Origin: an uncultured Verrucomicrobiota bacterium
Lineage (GTDB): Bacteria > Verrucomicrobiota > Verrucomicrobiia > Limisphaerales > CAIQOK01
DNA length: 48,349 nucleotides
Assembly: GCA_903873415.1 (NCBI GenBank)
Contig: CAIQOK010000183.1
Coordinates: 1-48,349 of the forward strand
Reading direction: 5' to 3'
The notes under the pieces were generated by a model. It saw nothing but the letters and a program-made list of their open reading frames with translations, searched no databases and had not been told where the DNA came from. Position 1 is the stretch's first letter; each line of letters begins with the position of its first letter. Shown here in pieces: positions 28,611-37,203 of the stretch. The position numbers were made by a program, and so were the translations under genes.

Positions 28611-29382
28611 TTGTTGCCCGGTTGCAATCTCTTTTTACGTGCATACGAAGGCTGGTCCAATTTTAAGACGACTCTGAAGCGGCTCACAAAAAAGATTGCT
28701 GGTTCCACCTGCGACTGGATATCACTGAGGAAGTCTCCACTCGCGCGGACAGCTGCTCATGGATGTCTGGAACCGCCTCGCCAAGATCGATCGCATCAAT
28801 CGTCGGAAACGGCTGACCTCGGGCTTTGCCTCGATCGCTTTTATGTCTCCGATCATGCCGGGTTTTGCTTCCGGGACTTCGTCGAGCTGGTTGGGCTGGC
28901 CGAGTGCGCCGATCAAAGCGCCTTGGGTGAATGGCTGCAGGCTCAATCCCCCAAGAGTGTTGAGGCGATCATGAGTGTCAACTGGGACTTGGTAGCTGAA
29001 GTGGATTTCTTGGAGCTCCAGAAGGGTGATCTGTCTATAGCAACCCCGGTCCAAAACAAATTCCAAGCTCCGAAGGAGCGGCGCAAAAGGCAGATGAGCA
29101 ATCCCGGCAAATTTAATTTATTTTGCGCGTGTTCTTCGCCATCGCCGCTTTGCCGCACTGTGTCGCCCCTACCGGGGCTGCGGATCCATAGACAGACCGA
29201 GATGGTGGGGCTGCGCCTCCGGCTCTTGAAAGCAAGGCAAGAGGCCAATGGATAACGGACAGGGGGCAGGGGGATTCCGGTGCGAAGGACGGAGTGTGCA
29301 AGGAAAGCCCAAAGCAATGTTGCATGAGGAGGCCTTTGAGGCGCAATTGGCCGGCTATGATCTCAGAATTCTGGAAAAATAA
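28611..29382 (+). other. Decayed intergenic region with possible gene fragments
   Basis: No intact gene is recognisable between lpxA and the LamG gene. One plus-strand frame contains a protein-like stretch at about 28815-29040 (FCFRDFVELVGLAECADQSA, then LGEWLQAQSPKSVEAIMSVN and more). Another ends at 29382 with MLHEEAFEAQLAGYDLRILE. Neither matches a family I can name. They may be pieces of one degraded gene split by the REP-like repeat at 29065. Chance open frames are also possible. Confidence 0.3.
29065..29180 (+). repeat. REP-like intergenic repeat, copy A
   Basis: Starts with the hairpin AGCTCC-GAA-GGAGC and contains a TTTTGCGCGTGTTCTTCGCC block and a CGCCCCTACCGGGGCTG hairpin near the far end. 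A clearly related copy lies on the other strand at 38676-38805. Dispersed modules with GCTCCGAAGGAGC and CGCCCCTACGGGGC hairpins are common in PVC intergenic DNA. Confidence 0.7.
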
Positions 29383-29480
29383 AAGCCAAGAGCATTAGCA
29401 GCCATATCCTGACAAAGTCGGATTAGTCTGCCGGCGGTTGGCTAATGATTGGGGTTCTGCGGGATTCAGGAATTGAGGGG

Positions 29481-29509
29481 TTGACAAATGCCGGTTCCCT
29501 AGTCATAAA
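29481..29509 (+). promoter_or_regulatory. Probable sigma70 promoter of the LamG gene
   Basis: TTGACA (29481-29486, consensus) and CATAAA (29504-29509) with a 17-base spacer. It lies about 60 bases upstream of the ATG at 29571, which supports that start over upstream alternatives. Confidence 0.6.
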
Positions 29510-29570
29510 TAGATCCGGAACCATCAAACACTCAAAAAAGTTCCAGCAAACCCCGCAACCTCACAAAAAC

Positions 29571-32291
29571 ATGTATAAAGCACTCCTCACAATTGGTCTG
29601 ACGGCTTGCGCCATTTCGGGCGCGCGCGCCGACTACCAGTCCACGGTCTTGGCCGACGGCCCAAAGGCTTATTATCGGCTCAACGACGACACCAGCCGCT
29701 CGCTGGTCAATCTGAACAGCGGCACCTTGGGTGCCGTTGGAAACGGCACAAACGATCTCTCGGGTGTGTTCGGTGGCGCGGTGCATCCGTTCCCCGGTGC
29801 CATCGCCGGAGATCCGGATCGGGCTGAGTTTTACGATTACACCACCCGCACCGAAATCCCTTTCAATGCGGTGTTGAACCCTGCCAATAACAAGCCGTTT
29901 ACCGTCGAAGCCTGGCTTTATCCGGCCACGGACCAAGCCAACGTTGGCATGGGTGCTCTCTGTAATCGCTGGACCAGTAATGGAAACCGGCAGGGCTGGG
30001 TGATGTATCAGCGCGCTTCCAACACCAACAATGCCGGCTATGCCGGCAACGGGCTGGGCTGGGAGTTTAGAATGTATGATGATTTGTCCACCAGCACGCG
30101 ATTAGATGTGCTGAGCAACGTGCCTTTCCAGTTGGGTAAATGGCAGCATGTGGTCGTCGTGTATGATCCCGTGCTGGTCACCAATGCGATTCTCTCCATC
30201 TACATTAACGGGGTGAAAGCAAACCAAGCCGTCTGGAGCGGACCTACCCAAGGCTACGGCCCCTGCACCGGGGATCATGCCACGGCACCCAACGGGCAAC
30301 CGGCCATGTCGATCGGAGGCTACAATAACGCGAACAGCGGGACGGCCGGCTTTGCCAACCCCTGGTTCGGCGGCGCGGACGAGTTTGCTTTCTACACCAA
30401 CAAACTCACCGACGCCCAGATCCTGGCCCACTATCAGAACGGCACCAACGCCAACCGCGGCCAGTCCTACGATTCACTCGTTAAATCGGCAAACCCCGCG
30501 GTGTATCTGCGCCTGGATGAAATTGCGCCCAACTCGGACATCGCCAACAACTTCGGCGATCTCCGCAGCGCCGCCATCGCGACCAATTCCCCCGACGTCA
30601 AGCATCCGGCAGCCGGCTCCCTGCAGGGGCGCTCGGACAGCGGCGCGGCTTCTTACCACCGTCGGAATGGCGGTGCCACCACCGACCTCCCCTATCAGCT
30701 CAGTAATAACCCTGACTGCAGCGTTCCTTTCACTTTCGAGACTTGGGTGCGTCCGACCAGCGACAACCAGAATCCCGGCGCGGCGCCGGTATGTAATCGC
30801 TACGTTAAATCAGGGCATCGCACCGGCTGGGCGATTTTTCAGCGTGCGCCCAATGCCAGCTATTCGGGCGTTTCGGGCTACTCCGGCGTCGGCTGGAATT
30901 TCCGGATGTATGATGGCCTGAGTACCAGCGGCCAGGACGTGACTACCGGGGTTCCTTATACCCTGAATCAGTGGCAGCATTTGGTGTTCACTTGGGAACC
31001 CTATTTTCAGCAGGGTGGCGGGTATGGAAACAACGAATACACAGGCGTGCTGACTGCGTATTTTAACGGTGTGCCGGTGGCAACCAATACGGCTGCGAAT
31101 TACGCCTCGAATGTCAACCCGACCGAGGACGGCTCAATGCCCTCGGACTTTGCCGTGGGTGCCTATAATGCGGCTTCGGGACTTGGCGGTAATCCCTATG
31201 AAGGAGACGTGGATGAACTCGCTTTTTACAACGCCATTGTGCTCACACCGGCACAAATTCTGGCACACTATCAGGCTGCCACCAACCCGAGTTACGGCAC
31301 CAACTATGAGACTCTGGTTTATACTGCCGGGTTGCTAAGTCAAACCATACCAGCGGCGGAGCGCACCGGGCTTCCGACCACTTATCTTAGGCTCAATGAT
31401 CCGGCCTATTCCCCGGCTAATAACAGCGGGACGGCCGGGTTCGTCGCCAATGGGAGCCTGGTAATGACCACTAATATTCAAGCCGGTCCGCAAACTCCAA
31501 GCTATGTCGGCTTCGACGCATTGAACTCGTCGTTGCCGCTGGATGGGGTTAAGCAGTGGGCCAGTCTTGGAAATCCGCCCGCCCTAAACATTTCCGGCCA
31601 GATCACTCTGGAAGCGTGGATCCAGCCTGGCACTCCGGGACTTCCCATGGAGCGAATTGTCTCCCACGGTCCTGACACCGTCACCACCTATCCGGCTCAG
31701 GGTTTCCCCGGTGCCATCACCAACACGAGCGAGGTGTTTTTGAGTGTGGACGGTTATGGTGCCGCCTACTCTGTGGGTTGCGCGCAATACAGCGCCGCAA
31801 CGGAGGTCACCACGACTTATGAAGCAAGCGCGGCGGCATCGGTCCTTGATTTCGGATCCTCGGCCTGGGTGCATTTAGTTGGAACCTACGATGGGGCCTA
31901 CTGGAACCTTTACACCAACGGGGTGCTTGCCGCCAAGCAGGCAGCCGCCACGGGTGCTTTGGCGGTGAATAGCGGTGACTGGGCGATTGGCTCCACCGGA
32001 AACGGTTGGGCGGATAACTTCACCGGTAACATTGATGAGGTTGCTGTCTATTCCAAGGCGCTAAGTCCGGCACAAGTGGCCAGCCATTATCTGGCGGGCA
32101 AATTGGGCAGTTCGGCCATCAGCATCGTGCCCACCACGGGTGGTCGGGTGATCATCACATGGCCGGCTGGAACGACTTTGCAGCAGTCGAGCACGCTCAA
32201 CGGTTCTTATACTGCGGTTCCCGGTTCACCAGTTTCGCCGCTAACGGTTTCCGCTGCTGGCAATAAGTTTTACCGCTGGTCGATGCCCTGA
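29571..32291 (+). CDS. Exported protein with three LamG-like domains
   Basis: A 906-residue protein with a signal peptide (MYKALLTIGLTACAISGARA). It has three concanavalin A/LamG-like domains, about 30-285, 300-570 and 590-855. Each opens with a YYRLND or YLRLDE/YLRLND motif, includes a PFTVEAWL- or TLEAWIQP-type strand and, before the next, an AQILAHYQ or AQVASHYL helix. A C-terminal cap of about 45 residues (IITWPAGTTLQQSSTLNGSY) is the short sorting-like domain common at the ends of verrucomicrobial exported proteins. Such domains bind carbohydrate or protein; no catalytic domain is seen. ATG 29571 is chosen because the promoter lies upstream and the signal peptide begins there. Confidence 0.85.
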   Translation: MYKALLTIGLTACAISGARADYQSTVLADGPKAYYRLNDDTSRSLVNLNSGTLGAVGNGTNDLSGVFGGAVHPFPGAIAGDPDRAEFYDYTTRTEIPFNAVLNPANNKPFTVEAWLYPATDQANVGMGALCNRWTSNGNRQGWVMYQRASNTNNAGYAGNGLGWEFRMYDDLSTSTRLDVLSNVPFQLGKWQHVVVVYDPVLVTNAILSIYINGVKANQAVWSGPTQGYGPCTGDHATAPNGQPAMSIGGYNNANSGTAGFANPWFGGADEFAFYTNKLTDAQILAHYQNGTNANRGQSYDSLVKSANPAVYLRLDEIAPNSDIANNFGDLRSAAIATNSPDVKHPAAGSLQGRSDSGAASYHRRNGGATTDLPYQLSNNPDCSVPFTFETWVRPTSDNQNPGAAPVCNRYVKSGHRTGWAIFQRAPNASYSGVSGYSGVGWNFRMYDGLSTSGQDVTTGVPYTLNQWQHLVFTWEPYFQQGGGYGNNEYTGVLTAYFNGVPVATNTAANYASNVNPTEDGSMPSDFAVGAYNAASGLGGNPYEGDVDELAFYNAIVLTPAQILAHYQAATNPSYGTNYETLVYTAGLLSQTIPAAERTGLPTTYLRLNDPAYSPANNSGTAGFVANGSLVMTTNIQAGPQTPSYVGFDALNSSLPLDGVKQWASLGNPPALNISGQITLEAWIQPGTPGLPMERIVSHGPDTVTTYPAQGFPGAITNTSEVFLSVDGYGAAYSVGCAQYSAATEVTTTYEASAAASVLDFGSSAWVHLVGTYDGAYWNLYTNGVLAAKQAAATGALAVNSGDWAIGSTGNGWADNFTGNIDEVAVYSKALSPAQVASHYLAGKLGSSAISIVPTTGGRVIITWPAGTTLQQSSTLNGSYTAVPGSPVSPLTVSAAGNKFYRWSMP

Positions 32292-32332
32292 TTTTGAGGG
32301 CGGATCTGGTTTGCCAGTTTGATTCAGTAAGC

Positions 32333-32363
32333 AAGGGGCCGGACTATGTCCGGCCCCTTTTTT
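32333..32363 (+). terminator. Intrinsic terminator of the LamG gene
   Basis: Perfect 11-bp stem AAGGGGCCGGA / TCCGGCCCCTT (32333-32343 with 32349-32359), 5-base loop and six T, 41 bases after the stop. Confidence 0.9.
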
Positions 32364-32884
32364 GTGCGCCTGGCAGGGCGTATTGACTTTTTGGTTAAAG
32401 TCCGATGCATACTCGGCAAGGGAAAGTTCTAGCCAAACAGTAGAGGTCTCCACCGCGAGGTTTAACCCGAAGACATTTGCAGGCGAAACGCTGGTCTGAC
32501 GAACAGGAATCACATCTGAGGCAGTCGCGGCGGATGAGGAGGCCACGAGACTCAAACTTCAGTGGTTGCACGGAAGCTGCGGAGGTATCGGATACGTTCG
32601 GGCCTTTTGCCGCTTGGTCTGTTTTGCGGAACCTGCAACCAAGAACCACGCCAAACCGGATAATGTTCAACTGTTTTGCTGTTCGCTTTACCGTTTGCCG
32701 CTTTTGTCTCCTTGGGCGGCGCTGCGCGTCTGTCGATCAGCTCTGATCTGTGGCAGCGCTCATAAAGCGGCAGCCCGGTTTTTTAAACGCACTGCGGTCA
32801 TAGGCCGCCGGGACAGGGTGGGGCGGTGACACGGAAGGCGAGGGATGTTTGTTCTGATCGTTTTCAAAAGGGGGTTGTTTTTTA
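32364..32884. other. Intergenic region, no gene recognised
   Basis: About 520 bases between the LamG terminator and the M14 peptidase. Short open frames have an arginine/cysteine-rich composition and no family likeness. I see no repeat or clear promoter in it. Confidence 0.5.
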
Positions 32885-33706
32885 TTGCCCTCTCTGGAGA
32901 ATCATTCCGTGCAGAAGCTTGGTAAAAATCAGGGGGCCTATCATGGGGAAACCATTGAGCTTTTAACGTTGTTGGGGCAACTCACGGCGGCGGCCCAGGC
33001 TCGCGCTTGGTCGATCGAATCGTTTTTTCAAGTCGGGGATTTGAATTGGTATGCCCTGCAGCGCAACATTCCGCCCACCGCTTGCTCCGAGGCGTTCCGG
33101 CGCATTTACATTTCCGCCGGGATCCATGGTGATGAGCCCGCCGGTCCGCTGGCGGCCTTGCGCCTGATTGAAGCGGATCAATGGCCCGGGAACTCTCAGG
33201 TGTTCCTCCTGCCCTGTCTTAATCCGATCGGATTCCTAGGGAACCGGAGAGAGAATGCGGAAGGAAAGGACTTAAACCGTGATTACAGGCACTTGCACGC
33301 CGCCGAGGTGCGCGCCCATATCAGCTGGCTCGAACGCCAGCCCAAGTTTGATCTTTATTTCTGTCTCCATGAGGACTGGGAATCGCCCGGGTTTTATTTG
33401 TACGAGCAAAACCCGGATAGACAAACCGCCTTGGGGCGGGGGATGATTGATGCCGTTCGAGAAGTTTGCCCGATCGACTGCTCTGAAACAATTGAGGGAC
33501 GGCGGGCGGAGCTGGGGGTGATTCACCCGGCGCAGGAGCCCGGGGAACGAGCCGACTGGCCGGAAGCTTTTTATATGATCACCCACAAAGCGCGGCTGGG
33601 TTACACATTGGAGGCCCCTTCGGATTTTCCGCTCGCGACCCGTGTGAACGCCTTGGTCAGAGCCGTTCATGCTGCGCTGGGCGTTCCTGCCGGAACAACC
33701 GGGTGA
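32885..33706 (+). CDS. M14-family zinc carboxypeptidase-like protein
   Basis: A 273-residue M14-type metallopeptidase. Zinc ligands are in HGDEPAG (near residue 80) and in CLHEDWE (near 162). The substrate-arginine region NRRENAEGKDLNRDY and the late catalytic glutamate segment YTLEAPSDF complete the set. It is a compact catalytic domain without a signal peptide, so probably a cytosolic peptidase or deacylase. Two starts compete: TTG at 32885, and GTG at 32909 with a GGAGA 8 bases upstream; the latter gives 265 residues and is quite plausible. It stands alone on its strand. Confidence 0.8.
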   Translation: MPSLENHSVQKLGKNQGAYHGETIELLTLLGQLTAAAQARAWSIESFFQVGDLNWYALQRNIPPTACSEAFRRIYISAGIHGDEPAGPLAALRLIEADQWPGNSQVFLLPCLNPIGFLGNRRENAEGKDLNRDYRHLHAAEVRAHISWLERQPKFDLYFCLHEDWESPGFYLYEQNPDRQTALGRGMIDAVREVCPIDCSETIEGRRAELGVIHPAQEPGERADWPEAFYMITHKARLGYTLEAPSDFPLATRVNALVRAVHAALGVPAGTTG

Positions 33707-33836
33707 GCCTGCGCGCGGCTCATGCCCAGGGACCCGGAGGTGTTCAGGGCCCTGCCGGTGGTTCGAGATCTAAGCCGGCGCTGCCAATGGTTCAGGGGCG
33801 TCCGGCTTTCGGGCTGGGAGGTTTATGGTCACTCGC

Positions 33837-34283
33837 TCAGGGGTGAAGCCGGGCGTCGCGTTGCTTGAGCCAGGCTTGGCCCATTTCCGAGAGCGTTCTG
33901 GCCTTCAATACCCGTTCGGCCATGGGGAAGACGATGCGCTCCTCTTTGTCGAAGTGCCGGCGGCAGGCGGTCATCGCTCCAAGCAGGGTTTTCTTCGCTT
34001 CCTGAAGCGTCCGGGCCTTGTAAACCCTGGTTAGCATCGCTTCGATCTGTTCATGCTCGGCGTGGAAGTTTTCGTTCTGGCCCAGCTGCTCAAAGCAATG
34101 CTCCAAGGGCTGTAGGAAAAGATCGTCCTCAGTCCGCGAATGGGGCTCATGCAACCGCTGCACCACGGTTGCAAGGGTTTTGACCTCAGCCAAGGTTTTC
34201 AAGCGCGGTGCCACCGACTCGATGTGGTCGAAGAGGTTGTGGAACACGGCGTGTTCCGCCATCAGGATTTCGGTGATTTTCAT
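33837..34283 (-). CDS. Hemerythrin HHE-domain protein
   Basis: A 148-residue four-helix hemerythrin-like protein. Its iron-binding residues appear as H-x3-H in AEHAVFHNLFDHIE, LHEPHSRTEDD, FHAEHEQIE and RRHFDKEERIVFP, matching the usual two-iron pattern of HHE domains. Such proteins bind oxygen or nitric oxide or act as iron or stress sensors. Start ATG 34283 begins directly with the first helix (MKITEILMAEH); the longer upstream frame overlaps the terminator of the kinase gene and is rejected. It follows the kinase gene on the same strand, beyond that terminator. Confidence 0.85.
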   Translation of the reverse strand: MKITEILMAEHAVFHNLFDHIESVAPRLKTLAEVKTLATVVQRLHEPHSRTEDDLFLQPLEHCFEQLGQNENFHAEHEQIEAMLTRVYKARTLQEAKKTLLGAMTACRRHFDKEERIVFPMAERVLKARTLSEMGQAWLKQRDARLHP

Positions 34284-34382
34284 GGGCGTTTTATTTGGTC
34301 CAGTCTTCAGTTTCCGGCCCCGGTAGGCCACCCGTTTTTTGCTCTTTTCCCACCCCGGCGCAAAGCTCCGGGTGGAGAACGC

Positions 34383-34430
34383 AAAAAACCGCGCGGAACA
34401 GGATCGCATACGATCCCGTCACCGCGCGGT
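34383..34430 (-). terminator. Intrinsic terminator of the kinase gene
   Basis: On the minus strand, stem ACCGCGCGG/CCGCGCGGT (outer arms at 34422-34430 and 34388-34396) encloses an inner hairpin GGATCG-CATA-CGATCC and is followed by six T (34388-34383), about 33 bases after the stop. Confidence 0.88.
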
Positions 34431-34463
34431 CTGAGCCTGCACCGCAAGCCCGGGTTGCTTGAA

Positions 34464-35636
34464 TCAGGCCTTGCCGCAGAACTCCTCGACGACCTGTCGG
34501 AAGTTGTTCTCTCCGGGCTGGACGATGCCGATTTCGCGGCGGGCGTTTTCCTCTGAATCGCTGGCGTGGGCGGCGTTGACCATGATGGTCTGTCCGAACT
34601 CGCGGCGGATGCTTCCGGGTGGCGCCTTGGACGGGTCGGTCGGTCCGAGCACGTCGCGGATTTTCCGCACGGCTTCCACTCCCTCATAGACCAGCGCGAT
34701 GCAGCGCTCGCTGCCCGGTTTGGCCCAGTCCGCTTCGGGAATCTCCGAGGGTGCCTGGCCGGACATGAACTTGACGATGTTGTCGAACTGGTTGTCGCCG
34801 AAAGCCGGTCCGAGCAGCTCGCCGAGTTGGCCTTCTTTTTCGGCGGGAAGCTTGAATCCGAATTCCTTTTCCAAGGCGGCTTTGGCCTTGGCTGCCACCA
34901 TGTCCTTGAGCTTGGTGCGGAGGACTTCGCGCACCGGCCCGTAGAACTCCATGGCCTGGGCCACGCTCATCCGGTGCACCTTGATGCCCACGATGAACAG
35001 GCCGGTACGGGAAAAGAAATCGATCACATTGCCCGGCCGGCCGGAGGGGAAGCGGAAGTTTTCGGGTTTGATGAGCACCAAGGTGCGCTGGGTCTTTTCC
35101 CCCGATGGGTAGCCGATGGTGTCTTCCAGAATGCCTCCGTCGGAATCGGAATAGCGGGTCCACAGCTTGAGCTTGGCCTCGCATTCCTCCGCGGTGGGCG
35201 GGGCCAGCACGGCCGGCTCGAAGTAACGCACTTGGTTGTCCTCGCCGATGATCAGGTCGCCGTAGGTGTCGCGGATTGTCTCGCCGCCGCGGCGTTCGGT
35301 GGTGATGTTGCCCACCACGGAGCGGGTCTTGCGCACGGCATCTTCGCCCTTGAAGAGCAGCACCATCGCCCGACGGCGGCGGCCGGTGGCGGGATCCGGG
35401 GAGAGGTTTTGAAGAATGTAATCGTGGATCAAGCTTTGAACCCGTGAATCCTGCGGGTCGTTCCGGGAAATGATCGCTTGGGAATACTGGTTCACCAGTT
35501 TGGAGCTGGGGGCGAACATGCGCGCTGCAACCAGTTCCAAGCCGGTGCGCGTGATCAGCCGGCTCAGGATCCCGCCAGTGCGGGATTTGTGCAGGGAATA
35601 AGGGGTGATGATGACGTAGGAGAGCTGTTGAGACAT
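34464..35636 (-). CDS. Tandem nucleoside diphosphate kinase, first domain degenerate
   Basis: A 390-residue protein holding two nucleoside diphosphate kinase folds in tandem. The second (about 183-390) keeps the strand lysine in VLIKPENF, a C-terminal NAAHASDS motif with the phosphohistidine His357, and the EGVEAVRKIRDVLGPTDP block. It contains an insertion of about 60 residues near 235-305. The first (about 5-180) aligns in order (VIITPYSL, KGEDAVRKTRSVVGN) but has Thr for the lysine and no NxxHxSDS motif, so it is probably not catalytic. NDK normally has about 140 residues and equalises NTP pools. It starts 4 bases after the upstream zinc-ribbon gene. Confidence 0.85.
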   Translation of the reverse strand: MSQQLSYVIITPYSLHKSRTGGILSRLITRTGLELVAARMFAPSSKLVNQYSQAIISRNDPQDSRVQSLIHDYILQNLSPDPATGRRRRAMVLLFKGEDAVRKTRSVVGNITTERRGGETIRDTYGDLIIGEDNQVRYFEPAVLAPPTAEECEAKLKLWTRYSDSDGGILEDTIGYPSGEKTQRTLVLIKPENFRFPSGRPGNVIDFFSRTGLFIVGIKVHRMSVAQAMEFYGPVREVLRTKLKDMVAAKAKAALEKEFGFKLPAEKEGQLGELLGPAFGDNQFDNIVKFMSGQAPSEIPEADWAKPGSERCIALVYEGVEAVRKIRDVLGPTDPSKAPPGSIRREFGQTIMVNAAHASDSEENARREIGIVQPGENNFRQVVEEFCGKA

Positions 35637-35640
35637 ATTT

Positions 35641-35820
35641 TTATTGGACTGACGGGGGAGTGGAGGAGGCTGCGGTCTTGCCGTCCAGGATTTTGAACAG
35701 AACCGTTCCGCAAGTCGGGCATTTACCCTTGATCGCCGTGCGCCCGTTTTTCATGACCTCCTCGATGGCGTGGCTGATTTCCTTCTTGGCCTTGCATTTG
35801 ATGCAATATCCTTCAGGCAT
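35641..35820 (-). CDS. DUF5679-type zinc-ribbon small protein
   Basis: A 59-codon gene. The protein begins MPEGYCIKCKAKKEI and has a second pair in KGKCPTCGTVLF, giving two CxxC knuckles for one zinc. This is the layout of DUF5679 small proteins, of unknown function. It starts at ATG 35820, stops at 35641 and leaves only 4 bases to the tandem kinase start. Tight spacing suggests a shared transcript. Confidence 0.8.
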   Translation of the reverse strand: MPEGYCIKCKAKKEISHAIEEVMKNGRTAIKGKCPTCGTVLFKILDGKTAASSTPPSVQ

Positions 35821-35871
35821 AAATGTTTGTTTTCGCCGGACGCATCATGCCCCCGGTCAACTACTGAAAAG

Positions 35872-35901
35872 ATCTTACGGGGACGGGGCTCCCAGCGTCA
35901 A
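35872..35901 (-). promoter_or_regulatory. Probable promoter for the zinc-ribbon/kinase pair
   Basis: On the minus strand, TTGACG (35901-35896) and TAAGAT (35877-35872) with an 18-base spacer, about 50 bases before the zinc-ribbon start. A second TTGACC lies downstream without a good partner. Confidence 0.4.
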
Positions 35902-35959
35902 CTGTGAAATGGTCTTTTACCTCATAAGTGCTTCATCTTAAGACTCATGTGCGGCTGCG

Positions 35960-37117
35960 CTACCGCGCCTGCCGGAGCGCGCGCCGCAGCGGGGGTTCCA
36001 TCTCCTGCGCCATCCGCAGGAAACCCAGATCGGAAGGGTGCACCCGGTCAACGGTTCCCTCGCCGTCGTCGCCCAGGAGGTGGCTGCCCGGGATATAAAA
36101 GAGGTTGTGGTCCCCCGCACGGCGGCACTGCTCGAAAATATGGCGCAGTTCCCGGTTCGACTGGGCATAGCTCGAACGGCGCGATGGGGTCACCTGCGCG
36201 TCACCCACCTCGAGATTTTCCACGAGCAGGATGGGGGTTTTGGGGTGGGCCGCGCGCAAGGTTTTGAGCAGCCCCGGCATGCGCTCAGCTACGGCCTGTG
36301 GCGTCATGTTCGGCAAAGGGTCCAGCACGTAAACCGCCGGGTCCAGTTCCGCCAGCAGCGTGCCGATCTCCGGTTCGCAAACCGCATTGCCCGAGAAGCC
36401 CAGATTGATGAACGTGCAGTCCACATGCCGGCTCAGGATCGCCGGATACGCCATGCCCGGGCGCGAGGCGGAGCAGCCCTGAACGATGGAGGTCCCATAG
36501 AAAGCGATGGGTTTGCGGCCCTTGGATCGGGGCGGTGGCGCCTCACACCGGGCTTCCCGGGGCACTCCAATCTCCAGCTTCTCCACCCCGTTGTAGAGGG
36601 GCAGGTAAAGCAGGCACTCGCGCCGCTCCGCACTCATCCCGGTGGTCAGGTGCTTCTCAGGCGTCATGGTTCGTTCGGGTCGGGCCGCACCCAGCCAGCG
36701 CCATCCCCCATTGAGGTGCACATACAGATCCACCCCGCTCACGCCGCTTTCAGCCATGTTCGGCCTGGCGAGCACCTCTTTGCGCAGCGTCCACCGCGCC
36801 GACAGTGCGGTGGCATCGGTCACAAAGCGGATGGCCAGACCGGCAGAATCATGGCTCAGGTTCCAAACCGCATCGCGCACCAAACCTTCGGCCTTGGCGG
36901 GCAGACGGTCGTAAAACTGCCGGGTATCGGCCCAGCCTTTTCCTTCAACGCAAAGCTCGCGGGCATCGATCCAGCGAAAGGGCGGCGCGCTGTTGGTGGT
37001 CTGATCCGCGGCCCTCAATTCGGCTCCGGGGCGGAGCAAAGCGAGCAGGCATAAGAACGCCGCCAGACCGGGTTGGTTTTTGGATGCGCGCGCTTCGCGA
37101 GATTCAAGCTTCAGCAT
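35960..37117 (-). CDS. Exported SGNH/GDSL-type hydrolase
   Basis: A 385-residue protein with a signal-peptide-like start (about residues 15-37), a beta-rich N-terminal domain (about 45-195) and a C-terminal SGNH hydrolase domain. The nucleophile Ser210 lies in YGTSIVQG, the glycine block in NLGFSGN and the catalytic Asp/His pair in DRVHPSDLG near residue 360. Such two-domain hydrolases are carbohydrate or acyl esterases. ATG 37117 is preferred; an earlier frame to 37231 would overlap the upstream gene. It is the last of six minus-strand genes for exported proteins. Confidence 0.75.
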   Translation of the reverse strand: MLKLESREARASKNQPGLAAFLCLLALLRPGAELRAADQTTNSAPPFRWIDARELCVEGKGWADTRQFYDRLPAKAEGLVRDAVWNLSHDSAGLAIRFVTDATALSARWTLRKEVLARPNMAESGVSGVDLYVHLNGGWRWLGAARPERTMTPEKHLTTGMSAERRECLLYLPLYNGVEKLEIGVPREARCEAPPPRSKGRKPIAFYGTSIVQGCSASRPGMAYPAILSRHVDCTFINLGFSGNAVCEPEIGTLLAELDPAVYVLDPLPNMTPQAVAERMPGLLKTLRAAHPKTPILLVENLEVGDAQVTPSRRSSYAQSNRELRHIFEQCRRAGDHNLFYIPGSHLLGDDGEGTVDRVHPSDLGFLRMAQEMEPPLRRALRQAR

Positions 37118-37203
37118 GAGGCCAATGGTAAGCCCATGCGCCGGGGCCGCAACTCCAAGTTCAGCCAAGTTTAGCAGGGTCTGCATCCCCCGCCCGATGC
37201 GCC

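Noticed and set aside
32477-32829. Short plus-strand frames before the M14 peptidase
   Set aside because: Overlap each other, Cys/Arg-rich and without recognisable motifs or good ribosome-binding sites.
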